A stretch of 64,000 nucleotides of DNA, from NCBI RefSeq assembly GCF_000826545.1, contig NZ_CDME01000008.1, positions 806,001-870,000 of the forward strand, read 5' to 3'. Below, in pieces: positions 48,848-57,090 of the stretch. The number at the start of each line of letters is the position of its first letter. Positions within the stretch are counted from its first letter, which is position 1. Below the pieces are notes generated by a model. The model saw nothing but the letters and a program-made list of their open reading frames with translations. It searched no databases and was not told the origin of the DNA. The stretch comes from Kibdelosporangium sp. MJ126-NF4. GTDB lineage: Bacteria; Actinomycetota; Actinomycetes; Mycobacteriales; Pseudonocardiaceae. Position numbers and translations under genes: made by a program.

Positions 48848-49723
48848 TTAGGTGTCCGAACTCGGTTTGACGGCCAGTACCGAACGTTCGATCTCGGATA
48901 CGCGTAAAGGTCGGGCGCTGGGCGCGACGTAGCGCAGGGTCAGTTCGTCGGCACCGGCTTGTTCGGCTTCGTGCCAGTCGTAGGTCGCCAGGAAACCTGC
49001 GACGTTCTCCGGTGCGAGGCCGAAGTGCCAGAGTCGTCGTCGCAGCACGAACTCCTGATAGGCGGCCTCGCCGCCATACATGTTCGTGCCATCGAGGAAG
49101 TCCTTGCGAATATAGGTGAAGGCGAGCTGGCTGCCTGGTTCCGCGTCGGCGAGGAATTCGAACGTCTCTCGCACGGCGATCTCAGTGAGGTACTGGGTGA
49201 CCGCCTCCCAGACGAAGAATGTCCGGCCACCTTGGTAGCCGTGCTGCGCGAGGACGTCGCCGAGGCTCTGCGTCTCGAAGTCGATCGCGACCAGCGTCAC
49301 CGCTTGCGGTTCGGCGCCGTAGATCCTGGCCAATCTGCGCCGCTTGGCACGGACGTTGCCTGGTAGGTCCACTTCGTACACGGGGACGTGGGCGGGGATC
49401 GGTAGCCGGTATGCTCTGGTGTCGAATCCGGCGCCGAGGATGACCACGGCGTCGATTCCGTTGTGGCATGCCGTGAGCAGGTGGTCGTCGATGTAGCGCT
49501 TGCGGCACAGCATGCTCGCCCACAGGCCGGGGATCTTCTTCTCAGTCGCGGAGATGAGCGATCGCCGGACCGGTCCCCATCTGGCCAGCGCCGCGGCGAC
49601 CCGGCCGACGCCCGGCACTATGCGGCGCGCGAGGCTGTCCATCAGTAGCGGCGGAGTCTCGTGTTGGTCCACCGCGACGATGACCATCGGTCCGGTGGCG
49701 GTACGGGCGGCTGCCGAGCTCAC
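48848..49723 (-). CDS. SAM-dependent methyltransferase, LCMT-like (TIGR00027 type)
   Basis: 291 aa. RYIDDHLLTACHNGIDAVVI, LGAGFDTRAYRL (SAM site), VYEVDLPGNVRAKRRRL and VWEAVTQYLTEIAVRETFEF are the signature blocks of the leucine-carboxyl-methyltransferase-like family common in actinomycetes. The target is unknown. GTG start at 49723 after AAGGAGAG; the 24-nt leader element lies 34 nt upstream. Confidence 0.85.
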   Translation of the reverse strand: MSSAAARTATGPMVIVAVDQHETPPLLMDSLARRIVPGVGRVAAALARWGPVRRSLISATEKKIPGLWASMLCRKRYIDDHLLTACHNGIDAVVILGAGFDTRAYRLPIPAHVPVYEVDLPGNVRAKRRRLARIYGAEPQAVTLVAIDFETQSLGDVLAQHGYQGGRTFFVWEAVTQYLTEIAVRETFEFLADAEPGSQLAFTYIRKDFLDGTNMYGGEAAYQEFVLRRRLWHFGLAPENVAGFLATYDWHEAEQAGADELTLRYVAPSARPLRVSEIERSVLAVKPSSDT

Positions 49724-49757
49724 GGGCTCTCCTTGGTCAGGACATGATCAGGACAAC

Positions 49758-49781
49758 GCCGACCAGGCTTCCCGGCACACC
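49758..49781 (-). promoter_or_regulatory. 24-nt leader element, copy 3
   Basis: Minus sense, identical to copy 4. 34 nt before the methyltransferase GTG. The downstream box GACCAAG, joined to AAGGAG, pairs with loop CCUGGUC at six of seven positions. Confidence 0.7.
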
Positions 49782-50315
49782 GATTTCCACCGTACTGCAT
49801 GCTCAGCGGTCGGCAACGCAACGCGGTGGACACCTGGTGTCAGATGAGATCCAGGACGGCCAACCTGGTGATGACTGCTCCGACTAGCACATCGTTGGCG
49901 GTCGCTGGTGTCGAGTCGGCGCCGAAGCCGTAGTTGGCGACGAAACGGCCGATGACAGCCATCCGCCGATGATGACGGACATCAGCCGTGCCATGTTTGT
50001 CAGTACGGGGCTGACCAGCCATGTCGCGCTGATCTCGGTAAGGTTCGATCCGCGACGATCACAAGCCGGATCCTGGCCAGCAGAATCAAGCTGGCGCCGG
50101 GCACATATCTGCGGCTGTGCGACCGTAGGCCTCGTCGGTGAGGCGGTGTCCTCGCCGCTGACATGCATGCTGTGACTCCCCGCATTTGGCGTGGTCCACG
50201 AGGTCCATGCTGACCCTGTCACGTTGAGGTGGGACTGGCTGTCACTTTGCGGTTGTGTGACGACTCGCCGCGCCTGTTCGGCGGTAGGCCGAGCCGTTTG
50301 GCAGCATGGAGCCTT
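49782..50315. other. Region without an assignable gene
   Basis: About 530 bp. A minus frame near 49840-49960 reads FVANYGFGADSTPATANDVL, VGAVITRLAVLDLI, which could be the end of a lost membrane protein, but I cannot assign it. The right end holds the promoter of the response regulator. Confidence 0.35.
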
Positions 50316-51023
50316 GTGGGCGCGAAACTGCTAGTCGTCGAGGATGATGATCGGGTTCGGGCGGCGTTGCGGTTGGCGCTGGAGGACGAGGGCTATGACG
50401 TGGCCGAGGCCCCGGACGCCGAGTCGGCGCTGGCTGATCTCCGCCTTCATGGGCCGCCGGACGTGATGATCGTGGACCTGATGTTGGGCGAGATGGACGG
50501 CTTCAGTTGCATCCGGCAGGTTCGTTACGACCACGACGTGCCGATCATCGTGGTGAGTGCCCGCGACGATACCCACGATATCGTCGCGGCCCTAGAGGCG
50601 GGTGCGGACGACTATGTTACGAAGCCCTTCCATATCAAGGAGATCACCGCTCGGCTGCGTGCGTTGCGGCGGCGGGCGGGGACACCGGGAGCGCAGGAGT
50701 CCAGGGACATTCTGCTCGACGCGGACCCGGTGCGACCTTTGGTGCTGTCGCCGGGCGGTGGCACGGTCCGGCGGGGAGATGAGGAACTGCATCTGACGCT
50801 GACCGAGTTCCGGTTGCTGTGTGAGCTGGCGAGCGAGCCGGGTCGGGTGCTGAGCCGCAGCAGCCTGCTGGAACGGGTCTGGGACCGGGGCTTTTTCGGC
50901 GACGACCGCATTGTCGATGTCCACATCCGCAGGCTGCGCACCAAGATCGAGCAGGATCCCTCCGATCCGCGGATCGTGGTGACCGTACGTGGGCTCGGCT
51001 ACCGGCTCGATGCCCAGCGTTGA
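50316..51023 (+). CDS. OmpR-family response regulator
   Basis: 235 aa from GTG 50316. Receiver domain: KLLVVEDDDRVRAALRLALE, the phospho-acceptor in VMIVDLMLGEMDG, switch residues VVSARDD and DDYVTKPF. DNA-binding domain at residues 140-230: LTLTEFRLLCELASEPGRVL, DDRIVDVHIRRLRTKIEQDP, RIVVTVRGLGYRLD. Complete. Its kinase partner, which would start at the overlapping ATG 51010, is almost entirely deleted, so the regulator is now an orphan. Confidence 0.9.
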   Translation: MGAKLLVVEDDDRVRAALRLALEDEGYDVAEAPDAESALADLRLHGPPDVMIVDLMLGEMDGFSCIRQVRYDHDVPIIVVSARDDTHDIVAALEAGADDYVTKPFHIKEITARLRALRRRAGTPGAQESRDILLDADPVRPLVLSPGGGTVRRGDEELHLTLTEFRLLCELASEPGRVLSRSSLLERVWDRGFFGDDRIVDVHIRRLRTKIEQDPSDPRIVVTVRGLGYRLDAQR

Positions 51024-51105
51024 TCGATTCAGGCTGGGCCTGCGTGGCCGGTGTCGGCGGAATCGGCCCACAGCGCCCGGGAGGCGCTTGATCGGTGGTT
51101 TCTGA
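51010..51105 (+). pseudogene. Histidine kinase N-terminal stub
   Basis: ATG 51010 overlaps the response-regulator stop, as in RR-HK operons. The peptide MPSVDRFRLGLRGR is the usual opening of an actinobacterial sensor kinase just before TM1, but after GRCRRNRP it stops at 51103-51105. The rest of the kinase is missing before the next gene. Confidence 0.55.
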
Positions 51106-51175
51106 GCGTCTTGCGACGATTCTGGGCGTGGGGCTCCGTCTATGTCGTGGAGGTTCTTCTTCTGAGGAGGGTTTC

Positions 51176-51829
51176 ATGCCAGCAGCCGAACACCGTCGCA
51201 GGACGTCGAAGCAAGTCTGGGCCGCTGTTCACGCCGAGCGTGCCGCGCTGGCTGACGACCTCACCGACCTCACCGACGAGCAGTGGGCCACGCCGTCCCT
51301 GTGTGCCGGGCTCACCGTGCGGGAGGTGCTCGCCCACCTGACGGCCGCAGCGACTCTCGGACCGCTGCGATGGATGACGAGCGTCCTGCGCAGCCGATTC
51401 GATTTCGACAAGCACAACGCCGACCGCCTTACCGAGCAACTCGGTGCGACCACCGCCGACACGCTCGCCCGGTTCCGCCGCGTGATCACCAGCACCACAG
51501 CCCCTTTCGGGCCACGAGCAGCCTGGCTGGGTGAGGTGATCGCGCACGGCGAGGACATCCGCCGCCCGCTCGGCATCCACCACACCTACGCCCTCGACGC
51601 CATGACAACCGTCGCGACGTTTTACGCGTCCACCGACTTCACCGTCGCAGGCAAGACGTTGACCAGAGGGCTGCACCTGGTCGCGACCGACGGCCCGTTC
51701 ACCATGGGCCTCGATCACGACCCACTCGTCACGGGATCCACTCTGGCGCTCACGATGGCGATGGCCGGTCGCCGGGCCTACCTCGACGACCTGACCGGCG
51801 ATGGCGTCAAGCTCCTTCACCAGAGGTGA
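51176..51829 (+). CDS. Maleylpyruvate-isomerase-type (MDMPI_N) mycothiol-linked protein
   Basis: 217 aa from ATG 51176 (GAGGAGG 5 nt before). VWAAVHAERAALADDLTDLT, DEQWATPSLCAGLTVREVLA, HLTAAATL is the DinB-like four-helix fold with the first His; EVIAHGEDIRRPLG supplies the H-x3-D/H pattern of the second and third metal ligands. TIGR03083-type family; members use mycothiol in isomerase or transferase reactions. Complete. The former kinase gene lies just upstream. Confidence 0.85.
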   Translation: MPAAEHRRRTSKQVWAAVHAERAALADDLTDLTDEQWATPSLCAGLTVREVLAHLTAAATLGPLRWMTSVLRSRFDFDKHNADRLTEQLGATTADTLARFRRVITSTTAPFGPRAAWLGEVIAHGEDIRRPLGIHHTYALDAMTTVATFYASTDFTVAGKTLTRGLHLVATDGPFTMGLDHDPLVTGSTLALTMAMAGRRAYLDDLTGDGVKLLHQR

Positions 51830-51948
51830 CACCGCGGCCCGTGCGAAGCCGGGAAATGTCGTGAGCGGATCCGCGACGAGTCGAACCCATCGGGAGGCGT
51901 CATACCTCTGTCGACCGTCAACACGTATTCCGCCGGGAGGACCGACAG

Positions 51949-52324
51949 GTGCGGACCCTCGTCGCGCACGAGCCGCCCTTGCAGCGCATGCTGGACGACC
52001 ACCAGAAGCTGGAAGACAGCACCGAGAACATGATCGCCGCGTACCTCGCGGGTGACGTGCGGGGCGCGTGACTCACGTTCTTCGCGATGGCCAACATGGA
52101 CCTGCCGGAGCCGGTGATGGAGCAGATCATCAACGCTGCACGCGACGAGCAGTCCATCGCCGCCGACGACTACCAGTACCAGCGCATGCTCCGCCCGACC
52201 ACTCGCTGGGAGCCCGACGCCGAGAAGCTGCGCCCGATCGGGACCCCGGTCGTGGTGGGAATCGGCCAGGCTTCAGCGGAGCAGTACCCCGAGCGTGCAT
52301 CACGGGTACTGGCCGAACGGATCG
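51949..52324 (+). pseudogene. Alpha/beta hydrolase remnant with in-frame stop
   Basis: Reads VRTLVAHEPPLQRMLDDHQK, STENMIAAYLAGDVRGA, then TGA (52069-52071), LTFFAMANMDLPEPVMEQII, RPTTRWEPDAEKLRPIGTPV and VVGIGQASAEQ. This is the lid and acid region of a common actinobacterial hydrolase; relatives have Trp at the stop. The part with the nucleophile is missing, and the end passes into a CcdA fragment, so both 5' and 3' are deleted. Confidence 0.68.
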
Positions 52325-52694
52325 GCATGGCACTCGTGGTGGCTTTGCTGGCTGTCTCGATCGCGTTCGCCGGTAGTGCCGTGACCACGGTGGTTCGGCG
52401 GATTCAGCCTTACGTCGGCCGGATCGGCGGGGTGATGTTGATCCTGGCAGGCCTCTATATCGGCTACTTCGGGGTGTATGAGCTGCGCCTGTTCCACGGC
52501 GGTGGGTCGGCCGAGGACCCGATCGTCGACGCGGCGAGTGCGCTGCAGACGGAGCTGTCAGCGTGGGTGGATCGATCGGGCCGGCGCCGCTGCTGGTCGG
52601 CTTGGTGGCCCTTGTCGGCGCGGCTGTTCTGATCGCCCGGCGCCGCACGCGCGTATCCTCCCGTAAGCGCGAGGACGAGGACGCGTCCGCATGA
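52325..52694 (+). pseudogene. ccdA: CcdA cytochrome c biogenesis protein, 3' end
   Basis: GMALVVALLAVSIAFAG, VRRIQPYVGRIGGVMLILAG, LYIGYFGVYELRLFHGG are the last two helices of a CcdA/DsbD-type protein, and VDAASALQTELSAWV its periplasmic loop. After one base shift near 52570 the last helix follows: IGPAPLLVGLVALVGAAVLI, ARRRTRVSSRKREDED and stop. The first four helices are deleted at the fusion with the hydrolase. Confidence 0.68.
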
Positions 52695-52720
52695 TTCGGC
52701 CGGGTGACGCTGGTTCGCGA

Positions 52721-52954
52721 TCAGTCGGATCGTTCAGGGTGGCTGATGTGTCTGCGTCCGAAAAATATCGCGCCGAACGCCATGAACAGCGTCGCCGTGC
52801 CGAGCCAGTCGGTCCAGTGGCCGGTGAACGCGTTGTCCACCCAGATCAACGCCCAGCTCAGTACCGCCGTGAGCTGCTCACGCCGGTGGCGTCGCGGCAT
52901 CAAGGCCCAAGCGACCATGACCACCATTGCGAGAAGAACGACGACATCCTTCAC
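52721..52954 (-). CDS. Small membrane protein
   Basis: 77 aa from GTG 52954, which overlaps the upstream stop (GTGA). Segments VVLLAMVVMVAWALM and AVLSWALIWVDNAF, WLGTATLFMAFGAIFFG give three short helices. Not a family I know. Coupled to the 87-aa gene before it. Confidence 0.5.
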   Translation of the reverse strand: MKDVVVLLAMVVMVAWALMPRRHRREQLTAVLSWALIWVDNAFTGHWTDWLGTATLFMAFGAIFFGRRHISHPERSD

Positions 52955-53214
52955 GGCGTATTCCGACCCCGCTGGTGTGAGCACGTGACGTGAACGATCA
53001 GTTTCGGCTGGTCGGCGTTGCTCGCGTCCAGCCGCAGCGACGAAACTCGCGCCATCGTCCCGTCGGCCAGTTCGACCAGCGAACCGGGGGGAAGCACGAC
53101 CGGCCCCGCAAGTCGCAGCAGCACTTCGCCGCGCAACGGGTCACAGATCAATGTGGTGACGTCAGCCGGTACCTCGACGCTGGCCGACACGGGCGTTGAA
53201 GACTCCGGAGTCAT
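52951..53214 (-). CDS. Small beta-rich protein of unknown function
   Basis: 87 aa. EVPADVTTLICDPLRGEVLL, RLAGPVVLPPGSLVELADGT, LIVHVTCSHQRGRNTP. It resembles short sensor or regulator domains but I cannot place it. GGAGG before the ATG and the 24-nt leader element 33 nt upstream support real expression. First gene of a two-gene operon. Confidence 0.55.
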   Translation of the reverse strand: MTPESSTPVSASVEVPADVTTLICDPLRGEVLLRLAGPVVLPPGSLVELADGTMARVSSLRLDASNADQPKLIVHVTCSHQRGRNTP

Positions 53215-53247
53215 CGTTCCTCCTGATCAGCGGACAGCACGAACAAC

Positions 53248-53271
53248 GCCGACCAGGCTTCCCGGCACACC
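53248..53271 (-). promoter_or_regulatory. 24-nt leader element, copy 4
   Basis: Minus sense; identical to copy 3 over all 24 nt and five flanking bases. 33 nt before the ATG at 53214. Downstream box GATCAGG, part of the AGGAGG site, pairs with CCUGGUC at all seven positions (one wobble). Confidence 0.72.
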
Positions 53272-53339
53272 AGTGCGCAACCCTAGCGGCCTGGACGCGC
53301 AGCCGCAGCAGCGCCATGAGGTTTTCGTTCTTCGGCAGG

Positions 53340-53515
53340 ACATCACCTCGACGGGACAGTCGGCGTGACACAGCATCGTGTGGCTGACCGACCCGAGGAA
53401 TGCCCAGCGGAGCACTCCATGCTGGTGGCTGCCGACCACGACAAGACCGGCCTGGGCTGAGCGGTCCAACTAGGCTCTCGCTGGGGTGGTCTCGTCGACC
53501 TCCAGGTTGGCAGGA
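53340..53515 (-). pseudogene. Universal stress protein (Usp) remnant
   Basis: Minus strand: NLEVDETTPARA, then after a stop LDRSAQAGLVVVGSHQHGVL, RWAFLGSVSHTMLCHADCPV. This is the end of a Usp domain, GSxxxGxxxxxxLGSVSxxxxxxADCPV. The N-terminal half is gone; a Cei-like fragment starts on the other strand at the junction near 53515. Confidence 0.72.
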
Positions 53516-53519
53516 ACAC

Positions 53520-53969
53520 GCGGACAACGAGCGTGCTCTCCATGCAGAGATTCTCAACACCACTGACAGGTCAGGACTCGCACGGTCGATCGCCGACGAC
53601 CTGTCGACCCTGGGATTCGAGCAGGTCGGTCCACCGGCGAACGACGGGTTCTTCCGAACGGGAACCATGTACTGGGTGGGGCAGATACGGTTCGGACGCA
53701 GTGGTCGACCCGCTGCCCGCACGTTGAGTTTGCTGGCTCCCTGTACGCAGCTCGTGCTGGATGGTCGCCAGAACCCTACGGTCGACCTGGTTCTGGGGAC
53801 GGCGTTCACCGCTCTCAGCGAGAACTATCGGGTCCATGCGGTGTTGCGGCAATTGACTGCCTGGGCGGATCGGCATCCCGAGGCCGACGGTGGACCGCAA
53901 TCGGTGGACAGTGGTGCGGTGCCGGTGTCACCGTCGCTGCTGGTGGACGCCCGGCCGGCTGTCTGTTGA
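53520..53969 (+). pseudogene. Cei-like (LytR_C) envelope protein, C-terminal part
   Basis: LHAEILNTTDRSGLARSIAD, DLSTLGFEQVGPPANDGFFR, YWVGQIRFGRSGRPAARTLS, LLAPCTQLVLDGRQNPTVDL. This is the LytR_C domain of the envelope integrity protein Cei. The signal/TM and linker regions are missing, and no start codon with a ribosome site precedes the domain. It ends with VSPSLLVDARPAVC, 4 bp before the HxlR gene on the other strand. Confidence 0.7.
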
Positions 53970-53973
53970 CGTG

Positions 53974-54666
53974 TCAAGTTCGTGGTAGAGGATGGTCCGC
54001 GCGCTGTACTTTCGCGTAGCGGCTGAATCCGAGCCATGCGAGCACCGAGCGCACCATATCGGGCTGGCCGTGGATCCGAATCGAGGACGACTGAATCGCG
54101 TGCAGCCATGTCGTGTGACCGAGCCACACGTTGGTCAACGCGGACAGCGTCGCTGCGATCCGGGCCACCACCGGAACACCAGGATCCTGTGAATGTGCTT
54201 CCGCGTGACCGAGGGACAGCACGAGCCACCAGTGCCGAGGCTCCGGCGCATCCGACAGGACGATCTCGACGGCCACGGGCCGTTGCGGAAGAGTGTCGAC
54301 GTCTATCTCACTGGCGATGTCCCGGACAAGCAGCGCTGGTGCCAGGTGCCCGTTGCGCGGTGGCTGCAACCAACGCTGGCCCCATACCCCGAGCTGCTCG
54401 ACCAAGGGGCGTAGTTCGAGTCCAGCCGGTGTCAGTCGATAGACGGGCTGCTCGTTGGGGCGGTGTCGTCTGGTGACGACCTCGGCCCGCTGCAGGCCGT
54501 TGAGCCGGTTGGCGAGTACCCCTGGGGAAATGCCGGCGACGCACTCGGAGATCGCGTCAGCCGGGCGTTCTCCTCGGAGCAATTCCCGCACGATGAGGAG
54601 TGTCCAGCTTTCCGCGAGCAACTCAGCGGCACGTGCCACGGGGCAATACTGATCGTACTGTCTCAT
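53974..54666 (-). CDS. HxlR family transcriptional regulator
   Basis: 230 aa from ATG 54666, where the family begins (MRQYDQYCPVARAAELLAES). The winged HTH is WTLLIVRELLRGERPADAIS, GVLANRLNGLQRAEVVTRRH, VYRLTPAGLELRPLVEQLG. The second half (residues 110-230) is a SCP2-like or ligand-binding tail (WLVLSLGHAEAHSQDPGVPV). It sits divergent from the FAD monooxygenase gene, its likely target. Confidence 0.85.
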   Translation of the reverse strand: MRQYDQYCPVARAAELLAESWTLLIVRELLRGERPADAISECVAGISPGVLANRLNGLQRAEVVTRRHRPNEQPVYRLTPAGLELRPLVEQLGVWGQRWLQPPRNGHLAPALLVRDIASEIDVDTLPQRPVAVEIVLSDAPEPRHWWLVLSLGHAEAHSQDPGVPVVARIAATLSALTNVWLGHTTWLHAIQSSSIRIHGQPDMVRSVLAWLGFSRYAKVQRADHPLPRT

Positions 54667-54830
54667 CGGTCTCACGTACCTGCTCGTGGAGCAACAGTCG
54701 CTCGTCACTGTTCCCTGGTTGTGTTGCGGTTACCGGAGCGGGTTCTTTGCGGTCGTGTGACGCTGCCGGTGCGATGCGTGTCTGGTGCAAAAGTTGGTTG
54801 TGCGTGATTAGGTGTAGTCGGGAGGCTGTC

Positions 54831-55997
54831 GTGAAAGTGGTGATCTGTGGTGCGGGGATCGCTGGGCTGACGCTGGCCAACCGGCTGTCGCGGCTGGGCA
54901 ACGATGTGGTGGTGATCGAGCATGCGCCCGGCCCGCGCACGCAGGGGTACATGATCGATTTCTTCGGGCCGGGCTACGACGCTGTCGAGGCGATGGGCCT
55001 GCTGCCCGCTGTTGAGGCGGTCGCGTACCACCTGGATGAGGCGAGTCTGCTCGACGAACACGGACGTCGCCGTGCGGGAGTCCGGCCGGAGCAGTTCGCT
55101 GACGGCCCACTGCTGGACGTCATGCGCCCGGACTTGGAACGCGTGCTGCGTGAACATCTGCCGCCTGAGGTCGAGGTGCGGTTCGGAACCAGCCTGACCG
55201 GTGTCGCTGATCACGGAGATCACGTTCATGTTGAACTGGACGACGGAGACAGGCTCGACGCGGATCTGCTCGTTGGTGCGGACGGGATCCACTCGGCGGT
55301 CCGTGAGCTGGTGTTCGGGCCAGAGCGGCAGTTCGTTCGCTATCTCGGGTTCCACACCGCGGCGTTCCTGTTCGACTCACCCGAGGTGCACGCTGCTGTC
55401 CGCGGTCGAGCGTGTCTGACCGACACTGTGGACAGGCAGATGGGGTTTTATGGCCTGCGAGACGGCCGCGTGGCCGCGTTCGCGGTGCACCGGACCGCGG
55501 ATCCGGCGGTGCCGGAGGATATCCGGTCGGCTGTGCGGGCGACGTACGGCGATCTGGGGTGGACGGTGCCGGTCGCGCTGGAGCATTGCCCGTCCGCGTC
55601 GGAGATCTATTACGACCAGGTCGCGCAGATCACGATGCCCACGTGGAGTAGGGGACGCGTCGTGCTGGTGGGCGACGCGTGTTACGCGGTGTCGCTGATC
55701 GCCGGGCAGGGTGCGTCGTTGGCAGTGGCCGGTGCGTACGTGTTGGCTGATCGGCTGGCCACCGCCACGTCGGTGGACCAGGCATTGGCGGACTACGAGG
55801 CTGTGTGGCGGCCGGTCGCCGAGGAGAAGCAACGGATTGGCAGATCCGGTGCCCGGTGGTTTCTGCCTCGTTCGGCGTTCCAGCTGTGGTTGCGTCGTGT
55901 CGTGCTGCGATTGGCGCGCCTGCCGGTCCTTGACCGCTGGGTGGCGACTGTGCTGGTGGGAAAGTCCACACCGCTCATCGTGACGTCCCGGTCATGA
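54831..55997 (+). CDS. FAD-dependent monooxygenase (PHBH fold)
   Basis: 388 aa from GTG 54831 with GGAGG 5 nt before it. FAD site GAGIAGLTLANRLSRLG, second motif LVGADGIHSAVRELVFG (DG motif), third motif VVLVGDACYAVSLIAGQGAS (GD motif). This is the flavoprotein hydroxylase family, which oxygenates aromatic or polyketide substrates with NAD(P)H; TetX-type drug-modifying enzymes belong to the same fold. Divergent from the HxlR regulator. Confidence 0.9.
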   Translation: MKVVICGAGIAGLTLANRLSRLGNDVVVIEHAPGPRTQGYMIDFFGPGYDAVEAMGLLPAVEAVAYHLDEASLLDEHGRRRAGVRPEQFADGPLLDVMRPDLERVLREHLPPEVEVRFGTSLTGVADHGDHVHVELDDGDRLDADLLVGADGIHSAVRELVFGPERQFVRYLGFHTAAFLFDSPEVHAAVRGRACLTDTVDRQMGFYGLRDGRVAAFAVHRTADPAVPEDIRSAVRATYGDLGWTVPVALEHCPSASEIYYDQVAQITMPTWSRGRVVLVGDACYAVSLIAGQGASLAVAGAYVLADRLATATSVDQALADYEAVWRPVAEEKQRIGRSGARWFLPRSAFQLWLRRVVLRLARLPVLDRWVATVLVGKSTPLIVTSRS

Positions 55998-56043
55998 CGT
56001 CACGTGGCTTGTGCGGGACAGCTTTTGGTGTAGGTGGTTGTCG

Positions 56044-56502
56044 ATGACGGGAGAGGTGATGAACCTCCAGCAAGAGGGGCTGTTGGCTGCTGGATTACGT
56101 TCGTACGTGCACGCGGTCGCTCGGGCGTTGCGGGTCGAGCCCGAGGCGGCGTGGTGCGAGGTCGCGGAGATGTGCACCGCGTACGTCGCCGTACGCGAAC
56201 GCGCGATCGACTATCCGGATCGTGACGTCATGGTGCTGTGGGACGAACGCGTCGGGTGGCTTGTCGCGCTCGAGCCGAGACCGGACGAGAAGCTTGTGGT
56301 ACTCGCGCACGTCGACGGTGACGTAGTCCCGGAACCCCCGGATGTGGCCAGAGTCGTGGCGGCAACGCTGACCGAACAGGCCGCCCGTACTAGCCAAGGA
56401 CCAGAACGCAAAGTGGACGCCGGTCGTGTCCGCGCGGAGGTAATGGCCTACGCGTTGCCCGTGGTAGTGGAACAGGCGTTGCGGTTTCCGCGTCCGGCCT
56501 GA
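56044..56502 (+). CDS. DUF6292 family protein
   Basis: 152 aa. LRSYVHAVARALRVEPEAAW, DRDVMVLWDERVGWLVALEP and LVVLAHVDGDVVPEPPDVAR match the DUF6292 pattern of Pseudonocardiales (small soluble protein, function unknown). ATG 56044 is preferred; ATG 56059 would leave only 2 nt from its GGGAGAGG. It converges with the MarR gene with 6 bp between them. Confidence 0.72.
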   Translation: MTGEVMNLQQEGLLAAGLRSYVHAVARALRVEPEAAWCEVAEMCTAYVAVRERAIDYPDRDVMVLWDERVGWLVALEPRPDEKLVVLAHVDGDVVPEPPDVARVVAATLTEQAARTSQGPERKVDAGRVRAEVMAYALPVVVEQALRFPRPA

Positions 56503-56508
56503 GCGATG

Positions 56509-56997
56509 TCACACCCACATGGCATCGCTGCTGTCGACTGACTCACCACCGGCGGCGGCGAACGCCGACAACGCTCGTACCAGTCCTCGCTGGGATGTCG
56601 GCGACATCTGCCCGACGATCTGTTCGATCTGGGCACGTCGCCGCCTGGTGACGTTGCTGACGACCGTCCGGCCCCGTCGGGTGAGGCCGACCACCAGTTC
56701 ACGCCGGGATGCCGGGTTGGGCTGACGGTCGATCAAACCCGCCCCCACGAGCCGCTCGACCATACGGGTCGCGGTCGACGGATTGACCCCGAGCGCCTGA
56801 GCCACCGACGTGAGTTTCTGCGGGCCTTCGCTGTCCAGCACGACGAGCAACCGGAACTGCGGAATGGTGATGGTGTCGTCGACCGCCGCGATGGACCGCG
56901 CCGACACGGCTACCAACAGTCGTGAGGCGGCCAGCACCGCGTCGGTGACAGCGTCAACATCATCGGGCGCCTCAGGGGCGGGCACAGCGCGAGCCAT
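56509..56997 (-). CDS. MarR family regulator
   Basis: 162 aa. ITIPQFRLLVVLDSEGPQKL, VAQALGVNPSTATRMVERLV, GLIDRQPNPASRRELVVGLT is the MarR winged helix with its wing. Flanking helices give a dimer. Likely repressor; the target is not clear, since the left neighbour is on the other strand. Confidence 0.88.
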   Translation of the reverse strand: MARAVPAPEAPDDVDAVTDAVLAASRLLVAVSARSIAAVDDTITIPQFRLLVVLDSEGPQKLTSVAQALGVNPSTATRMVERLVGAGLIDRQPNPASRRELVVGLTRRGRTVVSNVTRRRRAQIEQIVGQMSPTSQRGLVRALSAFAAAGGESVDSSDAMWV

Positions 56998-57090
56998 ACG
57001 TGTAGTTGTACCCCATCTGGTGATCGTCGGCTTGATATGTCACCGAAATATCGGTCCGTCGCGACTCGATGTCCGCTTCGCGCATGCGAG

